From assembly GCF_042643265.1 (NCBI RefSeq), contig NZ_JBHRRZ010000015.1:248001-312000 (forward strand): a stretch of DNA of 64,000 nt. The letters are read 5' to 3'. This document shows, in pieces, positions 48,768 through 57,843 of the stretch (position 1 is the stretch's first letter; every line of letters starts with the position of its first letter). This DNA is from Virgibacillus_O sediminis (lineage in GTDB: Bacteria; Bacillota; Bacilli; Bacillales; Amphibacillaceae). The notes beneath the pieces are model-generated. The model was not told where the DNA came from. It searched no databases and saw only the letters and a list, made by a program, of their open reading frames with translations. The translations under genes were made by a program, and so were the position numbers.

Positions 48768-49880
48768 TTAGGCATCTCCGTAATATTTTACCTCTTCAAG
48801 CTTAGGATTAGGGCGGTACCGGCGGCCTTCCTTAGCCTCCGGAGTACCATTAAGCAGAACATTATCCCCCGTAAAACCAATGTTGATTTTAAGCAGATTT
48901 CTTCCTACACCGTAGATGTCAATAGGTACACCGGCTCTTTCAAATTCTGCAATCCTGGTTTCATTGAACCCACCGGTTGCAACAATCTGCACATGTGAAT
49001 ATCCTTCTTCATCCAGCGCTTTTCTCAGCGCAAAAACCAGTTCAGGATTCACACCACGAGGGTCGAATGTTCCCATAAGGTGATGGTTTCTCAAAAAGTA
49101 TTTATCGACAAGCGTACGGGAAGTGTCCAGACGCACAGATTTAAGGTCATCTCCGAACTCTCTGGCAACTTTCAGCGAATCAGTAATTACATCATTATTG
49201 TAATCCACCAAAGCGGCAAGCTCATCTTCCGGGTACATATCGTGGTACGCTTTACATGCAGCTACAATATCCCCTCGGAACATTTGTATCAAGGCATGCG
49301 GCATGGTGCCCATCCCTTCTTTTCCCCACCATTCATTCATGGCATGTGTTGCCTGGGCAGTGGATCCGCCTATGAACGCTGCATATCCATCCCCTGCCTG
49401 CTGGGTATAATGGTCATCCCGGTCTCCCATGAAAATGACAGGCTTCTGCTTGCCGGAGGTGCGGGCTGCTTTTACCACATTGTATACATTCGTTGCTACA
49501 GATGTTCTTCTTGCAAGTATTCCGTCAATGATCCCTTCTAGGTAGCCGAACTGCTGATAGGAACCAGAAACGGTAAGGACTGTTTCAAACGGCTTTATTT
49601 TATCTCCATCCCTTAGAGAGTGGATTTTCAATGTTTCCGGCCTGTCCGCAAATGTATGCAGAAGGGCAATTGCCTCATCTGTCCCGCACAAAACAGCTTC
49701 TTCTTTTTGAAAGAATTGCATGGTCACATAATTATCAGGTAGTTTTTCTTCTGCTATTTCCTTGGTCTTTAAAAAATAAACGGCAGAGAACCATCCTTCT
49801 TTAATACGCTCATCAAACTTGAAAGTTTTGTTCGTAAGTCTTTCAATCTTACCGGAAAGCTTCTGTTCTATTTCCTTCAT
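48768..49880 (-). CDS. Nicotinate phosphoribosyltransferase (short type)
   Basis: Makes nicotinate mononucleotide from nicotinate and PRPP for NAD salvage. The 370-residue protein is of the shorter NAPRTase class: FSAVYFLKTKEIAEE at the N-terminus, ESLRDGD-like HSLRDGDKIKP, VRLDTSRTLVDKYF and the phosphate-binding GVGRNLLK near residue 320. It is shorter than the ~490-residue PncB type of B. subtilis. GGAGTACGTCATA precedes the ATG. It is inserted between murC and sftA, which are neighbours in B. subtilis; this may be an acquired or relocated gene. Confidence 0.9.
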   Translation of the reverse strand: MKEIEQKLSGKIERLTNKTFKFDERIKEGWFSAVYFLKTKEIAEEKLPDNYVTMQFFQKEEAVLCGTDEAIALLHTFADRPETLKIHSLRDGDKIKPFETVLTVSGSYQQFGYLEGIIDGILARRTSVATNVYNVVKAARTSGKQKPVIFMGDRDDHYTQQAGDGYAAFIGGSTAQATHAMNEWWGKEGMGTMPHALIQMFRGDIVAACKAYHDMYPEDELAALVDYNNDVITDSLKVAREFGDDLKSVRLDTSRTLVDKYFLRNHHLMGTFDPRGVNPELVFALRKALDEEGYSHVQIVATGGFNETRIAEFERAGVPIDIYGVGRNLLKINIGFTGDNVLLNGTPEAKEGRRYRPNPKLEEVKYYGDA

Positions 49881-49946
49881 TATGACGTACTCCTTAACTG
49901 TATTCTTCCTTTATCTTATATAAATTCCAGCTGTATCACAAGGCTT

Positions 49947-52250
49947 TTAGCTTTTCTCTTCAATTTGAGAGCTGCTCACCAGAACCTCTCTTGGTTTACT
50001 GCCATTCTGGCCGGAGATAATACCACGATTTTCGAGTGAATCAATCAGTCGGGCCGCCCGATTATAGCCGATCTTAAAATGCCTCTGCAGTAAGGAAGTG
50101 CTTGCACTGTTCTGATGAAGGACAAATTGGACAGCTTCTTCCAATAATTCGTCTTCCTCTTCATCCATCACCGCTTGCTCCAGCAGCTGTTCTTGTTCGA
50201 ACATGTATTCAGGTTCCGCAATACTGCGTGCATAATTTGTAACACGCTCAATTTCATCGTCAGATACGAATGGCCCCTGCAGCCTGATGCTTTTTCCAGT
50301 TCCATTCTCTATAAAAAGCATATCCCCTTTTCCAAGGAGTTTCTCAGCACCGCTTGTATCAAGAATAGTTCGGGAATCTACCTGTGACGATACACTGAAA
50401 GCAATTCTTGTCGGGATGTTTGCTTTGATCAGACCAGTAATGACATCTACAGATGGCCGCTGTGTAGCAAGCAGCAGGTGAATCCCGCATGCTCTGGCTT
50501 TCTGGGCAATTCGGCTGATCGAATCCTCCACATCCTGAGGAGAAACCATCATCAAATCAGCCAGCTCATCAATAACTATTACCAGGAACGGCATTTTGTC
50601 ATGTATTCTGTTTTGGCTGGAAACCTTTTGATTATACCGCTCAATATCTCTAACGCCTTCCTCCACAAACTTTTCATAACGATCTTCCATTTCATTAACT
50701 GCCCACTTTAGAGCCGCTGTGGCTGCTTTCACATCGGTGATCACCGGCGAGACCAGGTGGGGTATCCCATTATAAGGTGCTAATTCTACCATTTTTGGAT
50801 CAATCAGCATAAATTTGACATCATCATGATGTGCCTTGTATAGCATGCTGACCAGAATGGTATTAATACAGACACTTTTACCCGACCCGGTTGCCCCGGC
50901 AATCAACCCATGCGGCATCTTTTGGATATTCGTAATTAACGGTGTACCCTCAATACTGACTCCCAAAGCAATGGTTAATGGCGAGGTGCTTCTCTGAAAG
51001 GGTTCCGTATCGAATACTTCCTGCAACCCGACCTTTTCAGCCTTCAGGTTTGGAATTTCAATCCCTATTGTATTTTTCCCTGGAATTGGTGCTTCAATTC
51101 TAATATCCCTTGCGGACATATTTAATTTCAGATCATCGCTTAGGTTTTTTACTTTACTGACCTTCACACCTAATTCAGGCTGTACTTCAAATCTTGTGAC
51201 AGACGGACCTTGCGTGGCATTGACCACTTTTGCCTTTACATTGAAATGTGTCAATGTCTGCTCCAGGAGTTCCTGCTGCTGTTCTACCCACTTGGCATCC
51301 TCATTCGACTTGCGGACAGGATCATCCAATAGATGATAGGGCAGAGTTTTCTTTTGGCTCTGCTGCTGTCTTCTGTATTTTTCCTCGGCATTTTTTCTCT
51401 CCTGTTCCATTTTCCTTTGTCTGTCAAACTGCCGTTTTTTATCTCTTGGAGTCATAATTACATTGAAAGGAGTAGGATTTTTCGGTTGTTCTGCAGCTTC
51501 CTTTTCTTCTTCAACAGGCTTGGAAGAAGAAGCCGGGGCAGCATCGGACTGGGACTCAGTTTTTTCAACCGCGTATACCTTCTGTTCCTTTCTGTCATCA
51601 ATATCCAACGTTTCATCTACTTGCTGCTCGCCTGCTTCTAGTGAAATTGACTGTTCTTCTTCCTCCTGCTCTTCATTCTTATCCGGTAGCCTGAGAAGAG
51701 CATGGATTTCATTTTTCTGATCGATCTCCTGTACTTCAGCATGTAGAGGGCTGCGATCTGTATGTACTGTAACTTCTTCCTCCGTTCCCTCTGTACTGTG
51801 CTGTAAAATCTCCCTCTTTCTTTCAAAAGCTGGAATACTTTCTAATTCCTTTTCTTTCCGAGGCGTTTGATAACCATAAACAGGAGATGGAACCTCTGTA
51901 GGCTCAAAGGGAACATCCGGATCCCGCTTATATATCTTACTGTTCTCAGCCATCTTTTCCCTGTTTGGACGAGACTCAACCTTATTTATCTCCTTCTCTT
52001 TCATTTGGGCAGAATAGGGAGATTCCGGCTTTTTTTGAGGCCCATCATTCTCTTTTTGGATCTTTTCATCAGGAATGACCGGGAAGCGGAAGGATCTTTT
52101 TTCCGGATATTGATACATTGTTTTAGCTCGAAGGTTGCTATAGCCGACCTTAGAAGGTTTATCTTCTTTTTCTTCCTGCCGTTCTTGCTGTACATTTTCT
52201 TCCCCAAATAAATTCTTTAGCTTCCTGTACCATTTCTCCCACACATACAT
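49947..52250 (-). CDS. sftA: DNA translocase SftA (FtsK/SpoIIIE family)
   Basis: A soluble DNA pump that moves chromosome ends away from the closing septum. The 767-residue protein lacks membrane helices, unlike SpoIIIE. Residues ~10-310 are low-complexity, rich in Glu, Lys and Gln. The motor follows: Walker A GATGSGKS near 451, Walker B VIVIDELADLMM near 560, RPSVDVITG, and a C-terminal gamma winged helix (LLQRHFKIGYNRAARLIDSLE) that reads orientation sequences. The ATG at 52250 has only a weak GAGTGA site. The length fits a SftA with a shortened linker relative to B. subtilis. Confidence 0.94.
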   Translation of the reverse strand: MYVWEKWYRKLKNLFGEENVQQERQEEKEDKPSKVGYSNLRAKTMYQYPEKRSFRFPVIPDEKIQKENDGPQKKPESPYSAQMKEKEINKVESRPNREKMAENSKIYKRDPDVPFEPTEVPSPVYGYQTPRKEKELESIPAFERKREILQHSTEGTEEEVTVHTDRSPLHAEVQEIDQKNEIHALLRLPDKNEEQEEEEQSISLEAGEQQVDETLDIDDRKEQKVYAVEKTESQSDAAPASSSKPVEEEKEAAEQPKNPTPFNVIMTPRDKKRQFDRQRKMEQERKNAEEKYRRQQQSQKKTLPYHLLDDPVRKSNEDAKWVEQQQELLEQTLTHFNVKAKVVNATQGPSVTRFEVQPELGVKVSKVKNLSDDLKLNMSARDIRIEAPIPGKNTIGIEIPNLKAEKVGLQEVFDTEPFQRSTSPLTIALGVSIEGTPLITNIQKMPHGLIAGATGSGKSVCINTILVSMLYKAHHDDVKFMLIDPKMVELAPYNGIPHLVSPVITDVKAATAALKWAVNEMEDRYEKFVEEGVRDIERYNQKVSSQNRIHDKMPFLVIVIDELADLMMVSPQDVEDSISRIAQKARACGIHLLLATQRPSVDVITGLIKANIPTRIAFSVSSQVDSRTILDTSGAEKLLGKGDMLFIENGTGKSIRLQGPFVSDDEIERVTNYARSIAEPEYMFEQEQLLEQAVMDEEEDELLEEAVQFVLHQNSASTSLLQRHFKIGYNRAARLIDSLENRGIISGQNGSKPREVLVSSSQIEEKS

Positions 52251-52339
52251 TCACTCATTTCTATTAATCTTTTTTCACAGTATGATTATTCTATCAGTTT
52301 TCATTCGTAAATTGAATATCGGGTGTGTCTGCCTCCATG

Positions 52340-52380
52340 AAAAAACAACCCTCGTAATAACATACTCAGGTTGTTTTTTT
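52340..52380 (-). terminator. Terminator after ytpR
   Basis: AAAAAACAACC pairs with GGTTGTTTTTT around an 18-base loop, adjoining the ytpR stop. Confidence 0.75.
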
Positions 52381-52383
52381 GGA

Positions 52384-52986
52384 TTAAAAGTCAAAAGCCT
52401 CTCCTATTTTGTAGGCATCGTCCAATACATATATCCCCTTTTCCTGCGGCGCATTCGGGAGGCCAAGCTCTTTCTGGGAACATATCATACCATTCGATGG
52501 CACCCCTCTTAGTTCTGTGGGTTTTATTTGCATTCCGCTTGGCATAGTTGCTCCTACTTTAGCTACCACTACTTTTTGGCCCTTATCTATATTTGGCGCC
52601 CCACAGACAATTTGCAGTTTCTCATCACCCACATCCACCTGGCACACACTCAACTTATCTGCGTTTTCATGGCCTTCCTTGGCTTCTACATATCCGACGA
52701 CAAATTTAGGGCTGAGGTCGACGTCAAGCGGGTCATCCAGCTTATTCTCCCTGAAAAGGTCCTTGATTTGCCCTAGCAACTCTTCCGTCAGTGTAATCTT
52801 CCCTTCATTCGGAAGGCTGAGCAGTTCTCCGGCACGGAAGATATTATAGCCGAGGACTTCCTGATCTTTTCCGGTAATACGGACAATAGGCCCGTACGAC
52901 TCATGAGAAACTTCATAACGATCTCCGTTTTTTAATGGGACAATTAATACATCTCCTATACCTTTCGGGTTGTAAAATACGAACAT
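52384..52986 (-). CDS. ytpR: YtpR, tRNA-binding-domain protein
   Basis: A 200-residue protein with an N-terminal DUF4479 region and a C-terminal EMAP/PheT-type tRNA-binding OB fold (residues ~95-195: VGYVEAKEGHENADKLSVCQVDVGDEKLQIVCGAPNI..VVAKVGATMPSG), a module also found at the start of PheT. The substrate RNA is unknown. TGAGGAATT precedes the ATG. It follows ytpQ by 20 bases and ytpP precedes both, so ytpP-ytpQ-ytpR is an operon. Confidence 0.92.
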   Translation of the reverse strand: MFVFYNPKGIGDVLIVPLKNGDRYEVSHESYGPIVRITGKDQEVLGYNIFRAGELLSLPNEGKITLTEELLGQIKDLFRENKLDDPLDVDLSPKFVVGYVEAKEGHENADKLSVCQVDVGDEKLQIVCGAPNIDKGQKVVVAKVGATMPSGMQIKPTELRGVPSNGMICSQKELGLPNAPQEKGIYVLDDAYKIGEAFDF

Positions 52987-53006
52987 AATTCCTCACTCTT
53001 TCCTCT

Positions 53007-53810
53007 TTATTTTTGCGGGCGGTTCTTTGCAAGTATGAATATCGGCGTCAATTTCTTTTCCTCATAAATCAATGCCAGTGAAGTGATCGGTATCCGCCCC
53101 TCTGCGAAAAACTTCATGGTCATCTGGGCGAGTATATCATACCCTGTTTTATTCTCTACATCAGCAATGATAAGAACGTCTTGATGGGGAACAGCCAGTG
53201 CCATCTCACCTTTTGCATTGGCTTTCATTTCTTCCAGGAAAGCCTCATTAAGAATTCGGCTTGCATCATATCCATCCTGCTTAGCAACAAAATAGAAATC
53301 ATTGCCGGCAACCGTGTCTTTTTTATAATCTACGGATAGAGAACGGAGATTAAAGGAGGAAATCTCCTCCAGCCTGCTGGTTGTCCAACCTTCCCTAGCC
53401 AGCATTTCCTGATCAATCAGCTGATAGGATTTCCCCAAGTCGACTGCATAATAGATTCTGGTTTCAGCTGTGTGTTCTTTTGTCACGAGCTTGACCCCGC
53501 TCTTCGTCTCCGTAGGAAAGGAAGTGGAGCGAATCACCGGGTAGATACTTTTTTCTTTTCCAGCAAGTTCTACGTCCTGATTCATAATCTTCAGGGCCTC
53601 ATGGATGTGTTCTTCCAATTCGTCAATGGCAGCTTCCCCACGTTCATTGTATTTGGTGATAATGTTGGGCAGAGTAATGCTCATACCCTTGCCAGATTCC
53701 TTCCACTCGACCCGGAAAGTATCTTTGTCCCGGTTATAGGACGTCTTATATCCTTCTCCTGCGAGTCTCTCTTCCAGTATTTTTTTCAACTTTATACTGG
53801 TCATTTTCAC
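53007..53810 (-). CDS. ytpQ: YtpQ, DUF1444 family protein
   Basis: A 267-residue soluble protein of UPF0354/DUF1444, recognisable by YPVIRSTSFP, VDLGKSYQLID and DVENKTGYDILAQMTMKFF. Function unknown. The GTG at 53810 is preferred over the ATG two codons later because GGAG lies nine bases before it. It is always the middle member of ytpP-ytpQ-ytpR in related genomes. Confidence 0.9.
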   Translation of the reverse strand: MKMTSIKLKKILEERLAGEGYKTSYNRDKDTFRVEWKESGKGMSITLPNIITKYNERGEAAIDELEEHIHEALKIMNQDVELAGKEKSIYPVIRSTSFPTETKSGVKLVTKEHTAETRIYYAVDLGKSYQLIDQEMLAREGWTTSRLEEISSFNLRSLSVDYKKDTVAGNDFYFVAKQDGYDASRILNEAFLEEMKANAKGEMALAVPHQDVLIIADVENKTGYDILAQMTMKFFAEGRIPITSLALIYEEKKLTPIFILAKNRPQK

Positions 53811-53834
53811 TTAAAACAACTCCTTTAGCAAAGG

Positions 53835-54152
53835 TCAATCAGGCAGTCCACTAATAAACTGCATAATCTCATCCTTGGTCTTTCTATCCTTGCTTACAAA
53901 TCTTCCGGTCTCCTCACCTTCTTTGAACCCAAGAAAACTAGGTATACCAAAAACGCCATATTCCTGGCATAGGTCGATAAACTCATCTCTGTTCACTTCA
54001 ACAAATGTATAATCAGGATATTTCCTTTCTATGTCTGCAAGCTCTGGCTCTATAACCCGGCAGTCCGGACACCAGTCCGCTGTAAACAGCATAATGGCTT
54101 TCCCATTATTCTTCAACTCTTCAAATTGATTGATGTTCTCCAATTTAACCAT
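53835..54152 (-). CDS. ytpP: Thioredoxin-like protein YtpP
   Basis: A 105-residue thioredoxin fold with active site WCPDC (Cys28, Cys31) in place of WCGPC and cis-proline segment GIPSFLGF. The second active-site position P-D is unusual and should lower or raise the redox potential relative to thioredoxin; YtpP of B. subtilis has been linked to low-molecular-weight thiol (bacillithiol/CoA) redox control. The ATG at 54152 follows GGGTGG; the GTG at 54161 overlaps that site. Confidence 0.9.
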   Translation of the reverse strand: MVKLENINQFEELKNNGKAIMLFTADWCPDCRVIEPELADIERKYPDYTFVEVNRDEFIDLCQEYGVFGIPSFLGFKEGEETGRFVSKDRKTKDEIMQFISGLPD

Positions 54153-54196
54153 TGATTCCACCCTTATCTAGACTTCTTTACTTTTTCTTTGTTACA

Positions 54197-54226
54197 ATTA
54201 TATGATTCCATGCCTACGCAAGGCAA
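54197..54226 (-). promoter_or_regulatory. Predicted sigma-A promoter of ytpPQR
   Basis: On the minus strand TTGCCT (54221-54226) and TATAAT (54197-54202) with an 18-base spacer that contains a TGCCT/AGGCA dyad. Confidence 0.55.
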
Positions 54227-54330
54227 AGATTAGCCACTGAACTTGTCTTCCTAACCACATATCAATTTCTTTGCAATTTTCCTTTTATTATATAAACTTA
54301 TCATATCACCATAAATTAGGAGGATGTTTC

Positions 54331-54771
54331 ATGGAGTTAACTGTATATCTAGCAGGCCAAATTCACGATGATTGGCGTGACCAGTTGAAAGAGAGTGCCA
54401 AGCAAAAAGGACTGCCTTTGAATTTTGTGGCGCCTCAGACTAATCATGACCGTTCCGACGACATCGGGGAAGCAATCCTTGGCGACCAGCCCGGTAACCT
54501 CTACAGGGATGACGCCGCTTCAAGCATTAATAACTTAAGGACCCAGGTACTGATGCAGAAATCAGACGTAGTGATTGCTTTGTTTGGAGAAAAATATAAG
54601 CAGTGGAATACAGCTATGGATGCCAGTACGGCAATTGCTCTGAATAAGCCAACCATCATAGTCCGGCCGGAGTCACTGATCCATCCGCTTAAAGAGCTTT
54701 CCAACAAAGCAAATGTTACAGTGGAAACAGTGGATCAAGCTTTGGAAGTACTAGGGTATATTTTTGAATAA
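54331..54771 (+). CDS. ytoQ: YtoQ family protein
   Basis: A 146-residue soluble protein beginning MELTVYLAGQIHDDWR, with NHDRSDDIGE and the nucleoside 2-deoxyribosyltransferase-like stretch KSDVVIALFGEKYKQWNTAMDASTAIALNKP. The YtoQ family is conserved in Bacillales; by fold it may act on nucleosides or nucleotide sugars, but no substrate is known. AGGAGG lies seven bases before the ATG; the longer frame has no site. Divergent from ytpP. Confidence 0.88.
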   Translation: MELTVYLAGQIHDDWRDQLKESAKQKGLPLNFVAPQTNHDRSDDIGEAILGDQPGNLYRDDAASSINNLRTQVLMQKSDVVIALFGEKYKQWNTAMDASTAIALNKPTIIVRPESLIHPLKELSNKANVTVETVDQALEVLGYIFE

Positions 54772-54803
54772 AAAAGAGGCAGCGGAGACCCGCTGCTCTT
54801 TTA
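54771..54803. terminator. Bidirectional terminator between ytoQ and the DUF84 gene
   Basis: AAAAAGAG-CAGCGG pairs with CCGCTG-CTCTTTT around a four-base loop; it begins at the ytoQ stop. Confidence 0.88.
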
Positions 54804-55301
54804 ATTACTATATTCCCACTGGCCACGAAGGAGCTTCACCACATGGGTAAACATTTCCTGCCTAGACACCAGTTCGTTGGTAAAGACCCCGATGGCTCCT
54901 TCCTTATGCCTGATCCCGTTTCTACGGGTATACTGTTCCATTACATCACCGAGCTCCCGTCCATCTTTCAGCTGTTTACTGATTTCTTTTGGAAGCAAAA
55001 TACGTGCTCCACTGGCAGTATGAACTTTCTTTTCCCTGGTTGCCAGTGCACCCCAGTTACATAAGTATAATCGTCCATCTACTTCCATTACACCGCCTTC
55101 GAGGCCTATCGCCAGATCCACGCTGGCATTTTCCAAGCACCCCATAGCTCTGTTTACTGCGCCCATTCTTGTTTCTTCATCGGAGATGGGCTGTGCAGCT
55201 ACAAGTGATGGACTATCCTTAGCAATTACTTCATCCTGTGGGAATGTTTTTTCCACAGCTCCAACTTTTGTCAGGTTCTTTGAGCCAACTATAACTTTCA
55301 A
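54801..55301 (-). CDS. DUF84 inosine/xanthosine triphosphatase
   Basis: A 166-residue house-cleaning NTPase related to E. coli YjjX. Visible are GSKNLTKVGAVE (N-terminal phosphate-binding region), RMGAVNRAMGCLE, the acidic-metal segment LAIGLEGGVMEVDG, and the KEGAIGVFTN loop. It would remove non-canonical ITP/XTP. The start is TTG at 55301, eight bases after AAAGGGG. It is 36 bases downstream of ytoP and may be co-transcribed with it. Confidence 0.88.
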   Translation of the reverse strand: MKVIVGSKNLTKVGAVEKTFPQDEVIAKDSPSLVAAQPISDEETRMGAVNRAMGCLENASVDLAIGLEGGVMEVDGRLYLCNWGALATREKKVHTASGARILLPKEISKQLKDGRELGDVMEQYTRRNGIRHKEGAIGVFTNELVSRQEMFTHVVKLLRGQWEYSN

Positions 55302-55337
55302 TTTTTTATCCCCTTTGCCTTTCCATTGTCTCTCTAT

Positions 55338-56405
55338 TTATGCATAATGGCGGATCTGGTCTACTGTATTCTGATCTGTTTCTTTTACCAGTTTTACAAG
55401 CAGTTCCTTGGCTGCTGCATAGTCATCCACATGGATAATTGATGCAGCAGTATGAATATACCTTGAGCAAATACCCACCACTGCAGATGGAACACCGTCA
55501 TGAGCTAAGTGAACTTTTCCTGCATCTGTACCTCCTTGGGAAATGAAGTACTGATAAGGTATATTATTACTTTCTGCAGTATCAAGGATGAATTCCTTCA
55601 TCTTAGGCAGTGTAACCATGGACCGATCAAATATACGAAGCAGCGCCCCTTCTCCCAATTGGCCGAAGTCTTCCTTGTTGCCGTCCGCATCGCTTGCAGG
55701 GGATGCATCCAAGGCGTAGAATATATCCGGCTGAATCATATGTGCCGCTACTTGGGCACCTCGCAGGCCGACTTCCTCCTGGACCGTTGCACCGGAGAAG
55801 AGCTGGTTAGGCACCGTTTCGTTTTGCAATTCCTTCAGCAGCTCCACTGCAAGTCCGCAGCCATACCGGTTATCCCACGCCTTGGCTAAAATCTTCTTGC
55901 TGTTTGCCATAGGAGTAAACGGTGTTAGAGGAACAATAGGCTGTCCCGGCTTAATGCCGATCTTTTCGGCGTCCTCTTGGTCATCCGCGCCTATATCAAT
56001 CAGCATATTTTTCATCTCCATTGGCTTGTTTCGTTGGGCTTCTGTTAAATTATGCGGTGGAATTGATCCAACCACACCGATAACAGGACCTTTATCAGTA
56101 ATAATCTGCATTCGCTGGGATAAGAGAACTTGACTCCACCAGCCTCCTAATGGCTGAAAACGGAGCATACCATTTTTTGTGATTTTTGTTACCATTAAAC
56201 CAACCTCATCCATATGGCCCGCTACCATTACTCTAGGTCCGCTTCCCTCTTTGACACCGAACACACCTCCGAGGTTATCCTGGATGATCTCGTCTGAATA
56301 CTTCCCGAGCTCCTCACGCATAAACGCCCGGACAGCGTGTTCGTTCCCTGGCGCACCTGGCAGTTCTGTAAGGCTTCTAAAAAGGTCTAATGTATCCTGA
56401 TTCAT
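55338..56405 (-). CDS. ytoP: M42 family aminopeptidase (YtoP)
   Basis: A 355-residue dinuclear metallo-aminopeptidase of the glutamyl/tetrahedral (TET) type. Metal-site motifs are AGHMDEVGLMV (~66-76), WDNRYGCGLAVELL (~180), VQEEVGLRGAQVA with the catalytic Glu pair (~213), ALDASPASDAD, and SRYIHTAASIIHVDDY near 320. GAGGTGG precedes the ATG. Known members cut N-terminal acidic or hydrophobic residues. Divergent from ytzB. Confidence 0.93.
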   Translation of the reverse strand: MNQDTLDLFRSLTELPGAPGNEHAVRAFMREELGKYSDEIIQDNLGGVFGVKEGSGPRVMVAGHMDEVGLMVTKITKNGMLRFQPLGGWWSQVLLSQRMQIITDKGPVIGVVGSIPPHNLTEAQRNKPMEMKNMLIDIGADDQEDAEKIGIKPGQPIVPLTPFTPMANSKKILAKAWDNRYGCGLAVELLKELQNETVPNQLFSGATVQEEVGLRGAQVAAHMIQPDIFYALDASPASDADGNKEDFGQLGEGALLRIFDRSMVTLPKMKEFILDTAESNNIPYQYFISQGGTDAGKVHLAHDGVPSAVVGICSRYIHTAASIIHVDDYAAAKELLVKLVKETDQNTVDQIRHYA

Positions 56406-56580
56406 TTATTCCACCTCTATTTTTCTTAATATACCCAGTATAACGGTCGATATTGATCATTTCCACCATCACCTGGGGCTAGATGTAATATTTTCTATTT
56501 TAAATTATTTAAGTTATACTTGTTAGGGAAGTATATACTGTATAAGAAAAATCCAAATCATAGCAAGAGGTGGTCTTTAA

Positions 56581-56895
56581 ATGAGCAAAAGAAATATGAT
56601 CCTAGCAGCCGGACTCGGAGCTGCCGCCGGCTACTTGGCTAAAGAGGCAATAGATGCATACCAGAAAGTCACACCGGAAAAAGCGCTCAAACATGCGAAG
56701 GAAACCTTCAAAAAGAACGGACCTATCAGCGGTTCCTGGATTTATATGAAACCGGAAGAAGTAGAAAAGAATGGTTTGCTCTTCCGTGCCTATCGTGGTG
56801 GTGTAACCAGAACTGTCGACGGAGAGAACAAGCAATATGAATTTTATGTAGATACTGAAACAGGAGCTGTCATCGACTCTAAACAAACCTCATAA
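56581..56895 (+). CDS. ytzB: Small PepSY-like protein (YtzB)
   Basis: A 104-residue protein with an N-terminal hydrophobic stretch (MILAAGLGAAAGYLA, residues 6-20) that may be a signal anchor, and a C-terminal PepSY-type fold (FRAYRGGVTRTVDGENKQYEFYVDTETGAVI). The position between ytoP and ytnP matches B. subtilis ytzB. Function unknown; PepSY domains often inhibit proteases. GAGGTGG precedes the ATG. Confidence 0.8.
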   Translation: MSKRNMILAAGLGAAAGYLAKEAIDAYQKVTPEKALKHAKETFKKNGPISGSWIYMKPEEVEKNGLLFRAYRGGVTRTVDGENKQYEFYVDTETGAVIDSKQTS

Positions 56896-56927
56896 AAAAA
56901 TAGCTGCTTTATGCAGCTATTTTTTTA
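56894..56927. terminator. Bidirectional terminator between ytzB and ytnP
   Basis: AAAAAATAGCTGC pairs with GCAGCTATTTTTT around a five-base loop; near perfect for both directions. Confidence 0.92.
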
Positions 56928-56936
56928 TGCCTGCTG

Positions 56937-57779
56937 TTACCTCTCCCGCTTCACTTCATCCACCTTTGCACCTGTACTGTCAAATTTCAGCGCCCGGTAA
57001 AAGGCATCATGATAGAAGGTATACCAGGCCTGTCTGGAATAACCGAAGTCCATCCATTTCTCCTTCTGATGCACAGAAGTTACCGGATAATCGTCATAGG
57101 CGAGTGCCCATAGCTTATTCTGATGGGCGTTGGTCGGCATAATATCAGCCATATGGATGAAGCATTCTGCCCCATCTTCAAAGACTAGGATACAATGTCC
57201 GTCACTATGACCGCCGGTATGTATCATCCGCAAGCCGGGGACCACTTCCAGCTCCTCTTGAAAAGTCCTTACTTGGTCTGTAATGGATTTCCAATTCATT
57301 TCCCAGTAGGTATTAACAGATCGAATATTGGGGTTTCTCATCTCTTCCCACTCAACAGCTGAAGTATAGACCGCCGCCTTCGGAAAAACCGGGTGAAATT
57401 CCCCATTCTTCTTTTGCGTCAGACCACATGCATGATCAAAATGCAAATGTGTCATTAGGACTCCGTCAATGTCTTCCACCGTCATTTCCAATTCTTTAAG
57501 GGATTCTTCAATCAATGACTCTTCATGCACCCCAAAATTGCGGCGTTGTTTATCCGTAAGCTTACCTCTCCCCATGCCCGTATCTATTAAAAAGTTTTTC
57601 CCGTCCACTTGCAATAAAATGGGATCCGTCCTCAGTTCAATCTGGTTCTTTTCATTACATGGATATTTCTTTTCCCATAAGGGCTTGGGAACCACTCCAA
57701 ACATCGCCCCGCCATCAAGGAAATTCACACCGCCCTTCAACCATGTCAGTGAAGCTCTCCCTACCTTTAAAGTCTCCAT
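56937..57779 (-). CDS. ytnP: Metallo-beta-lactamase-fold lactonase/hydrolase (YtnP)
   Basis: A 280-residue protein with the zinc motif HLHFDHACG (His111, His113, Asp115, His116), HTGGHSDGH near 210 and HMADIMP near 230. B. subtilis YtnP degrades N-acyl homoserine lactones and streptomycin-inducing signals (quorum quenching). The ATG at 57779 was chosen: GGAGGG lies six bases upstream and the N-terminus ETLKVGRASLTWL fits the family; an ATG two codons earlier overlaps the site. Confidence 0.9.
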   Translation of the reverse strand: METLKVGRASLTWLKGGVNFLDGGAMFGVVPKPLWEKKYPCNEKNQIELRTDPILLQVDGKNFLIDTGMGRGKLTDKQRRNFGVHEESLIEESLKELEMTVEDIDGVLMTHLHFDHACGLTQKKNGEFHPVFPKAAVYTSAVEWEEMRNPNIRSVNTYWEMNWKSITDQVRTFQEELEVVPGLRMIHTGGHSDGHCILVFEDGAECFIHMADIMPTNAHQNKLWALAYDDYPVTSVHQKEKWMDFGYSRQAWYTFYHDAFYRALKFDSTGAKVDEVKRER

Positions 57780-57798
57780 TTTCATCCCTCCACCACTA

Positions 57799-57827
57799 AT
57801 TTTATTTGAATTATCCAAATTCAGCAA
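57799..57827 (-). promoter_or_regulatory. Predicted sigma-A promoter of ytnP
   Basis: On the minus strand TTGCTG (57822-57827) and TAAAAT (57799-57804) with a 17-base spacer; the leader would be very short. Confidence 0.5.
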
Positions 57828-57843
57828 ACATTTTACCGGAGTT

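Noticed and set aside
57469..57843. Rightward frame overlapping ytnP
   Set aside because: Antisense to the conserved metallo-hydrolase; only its last 44 codons outside ytnP were considered.
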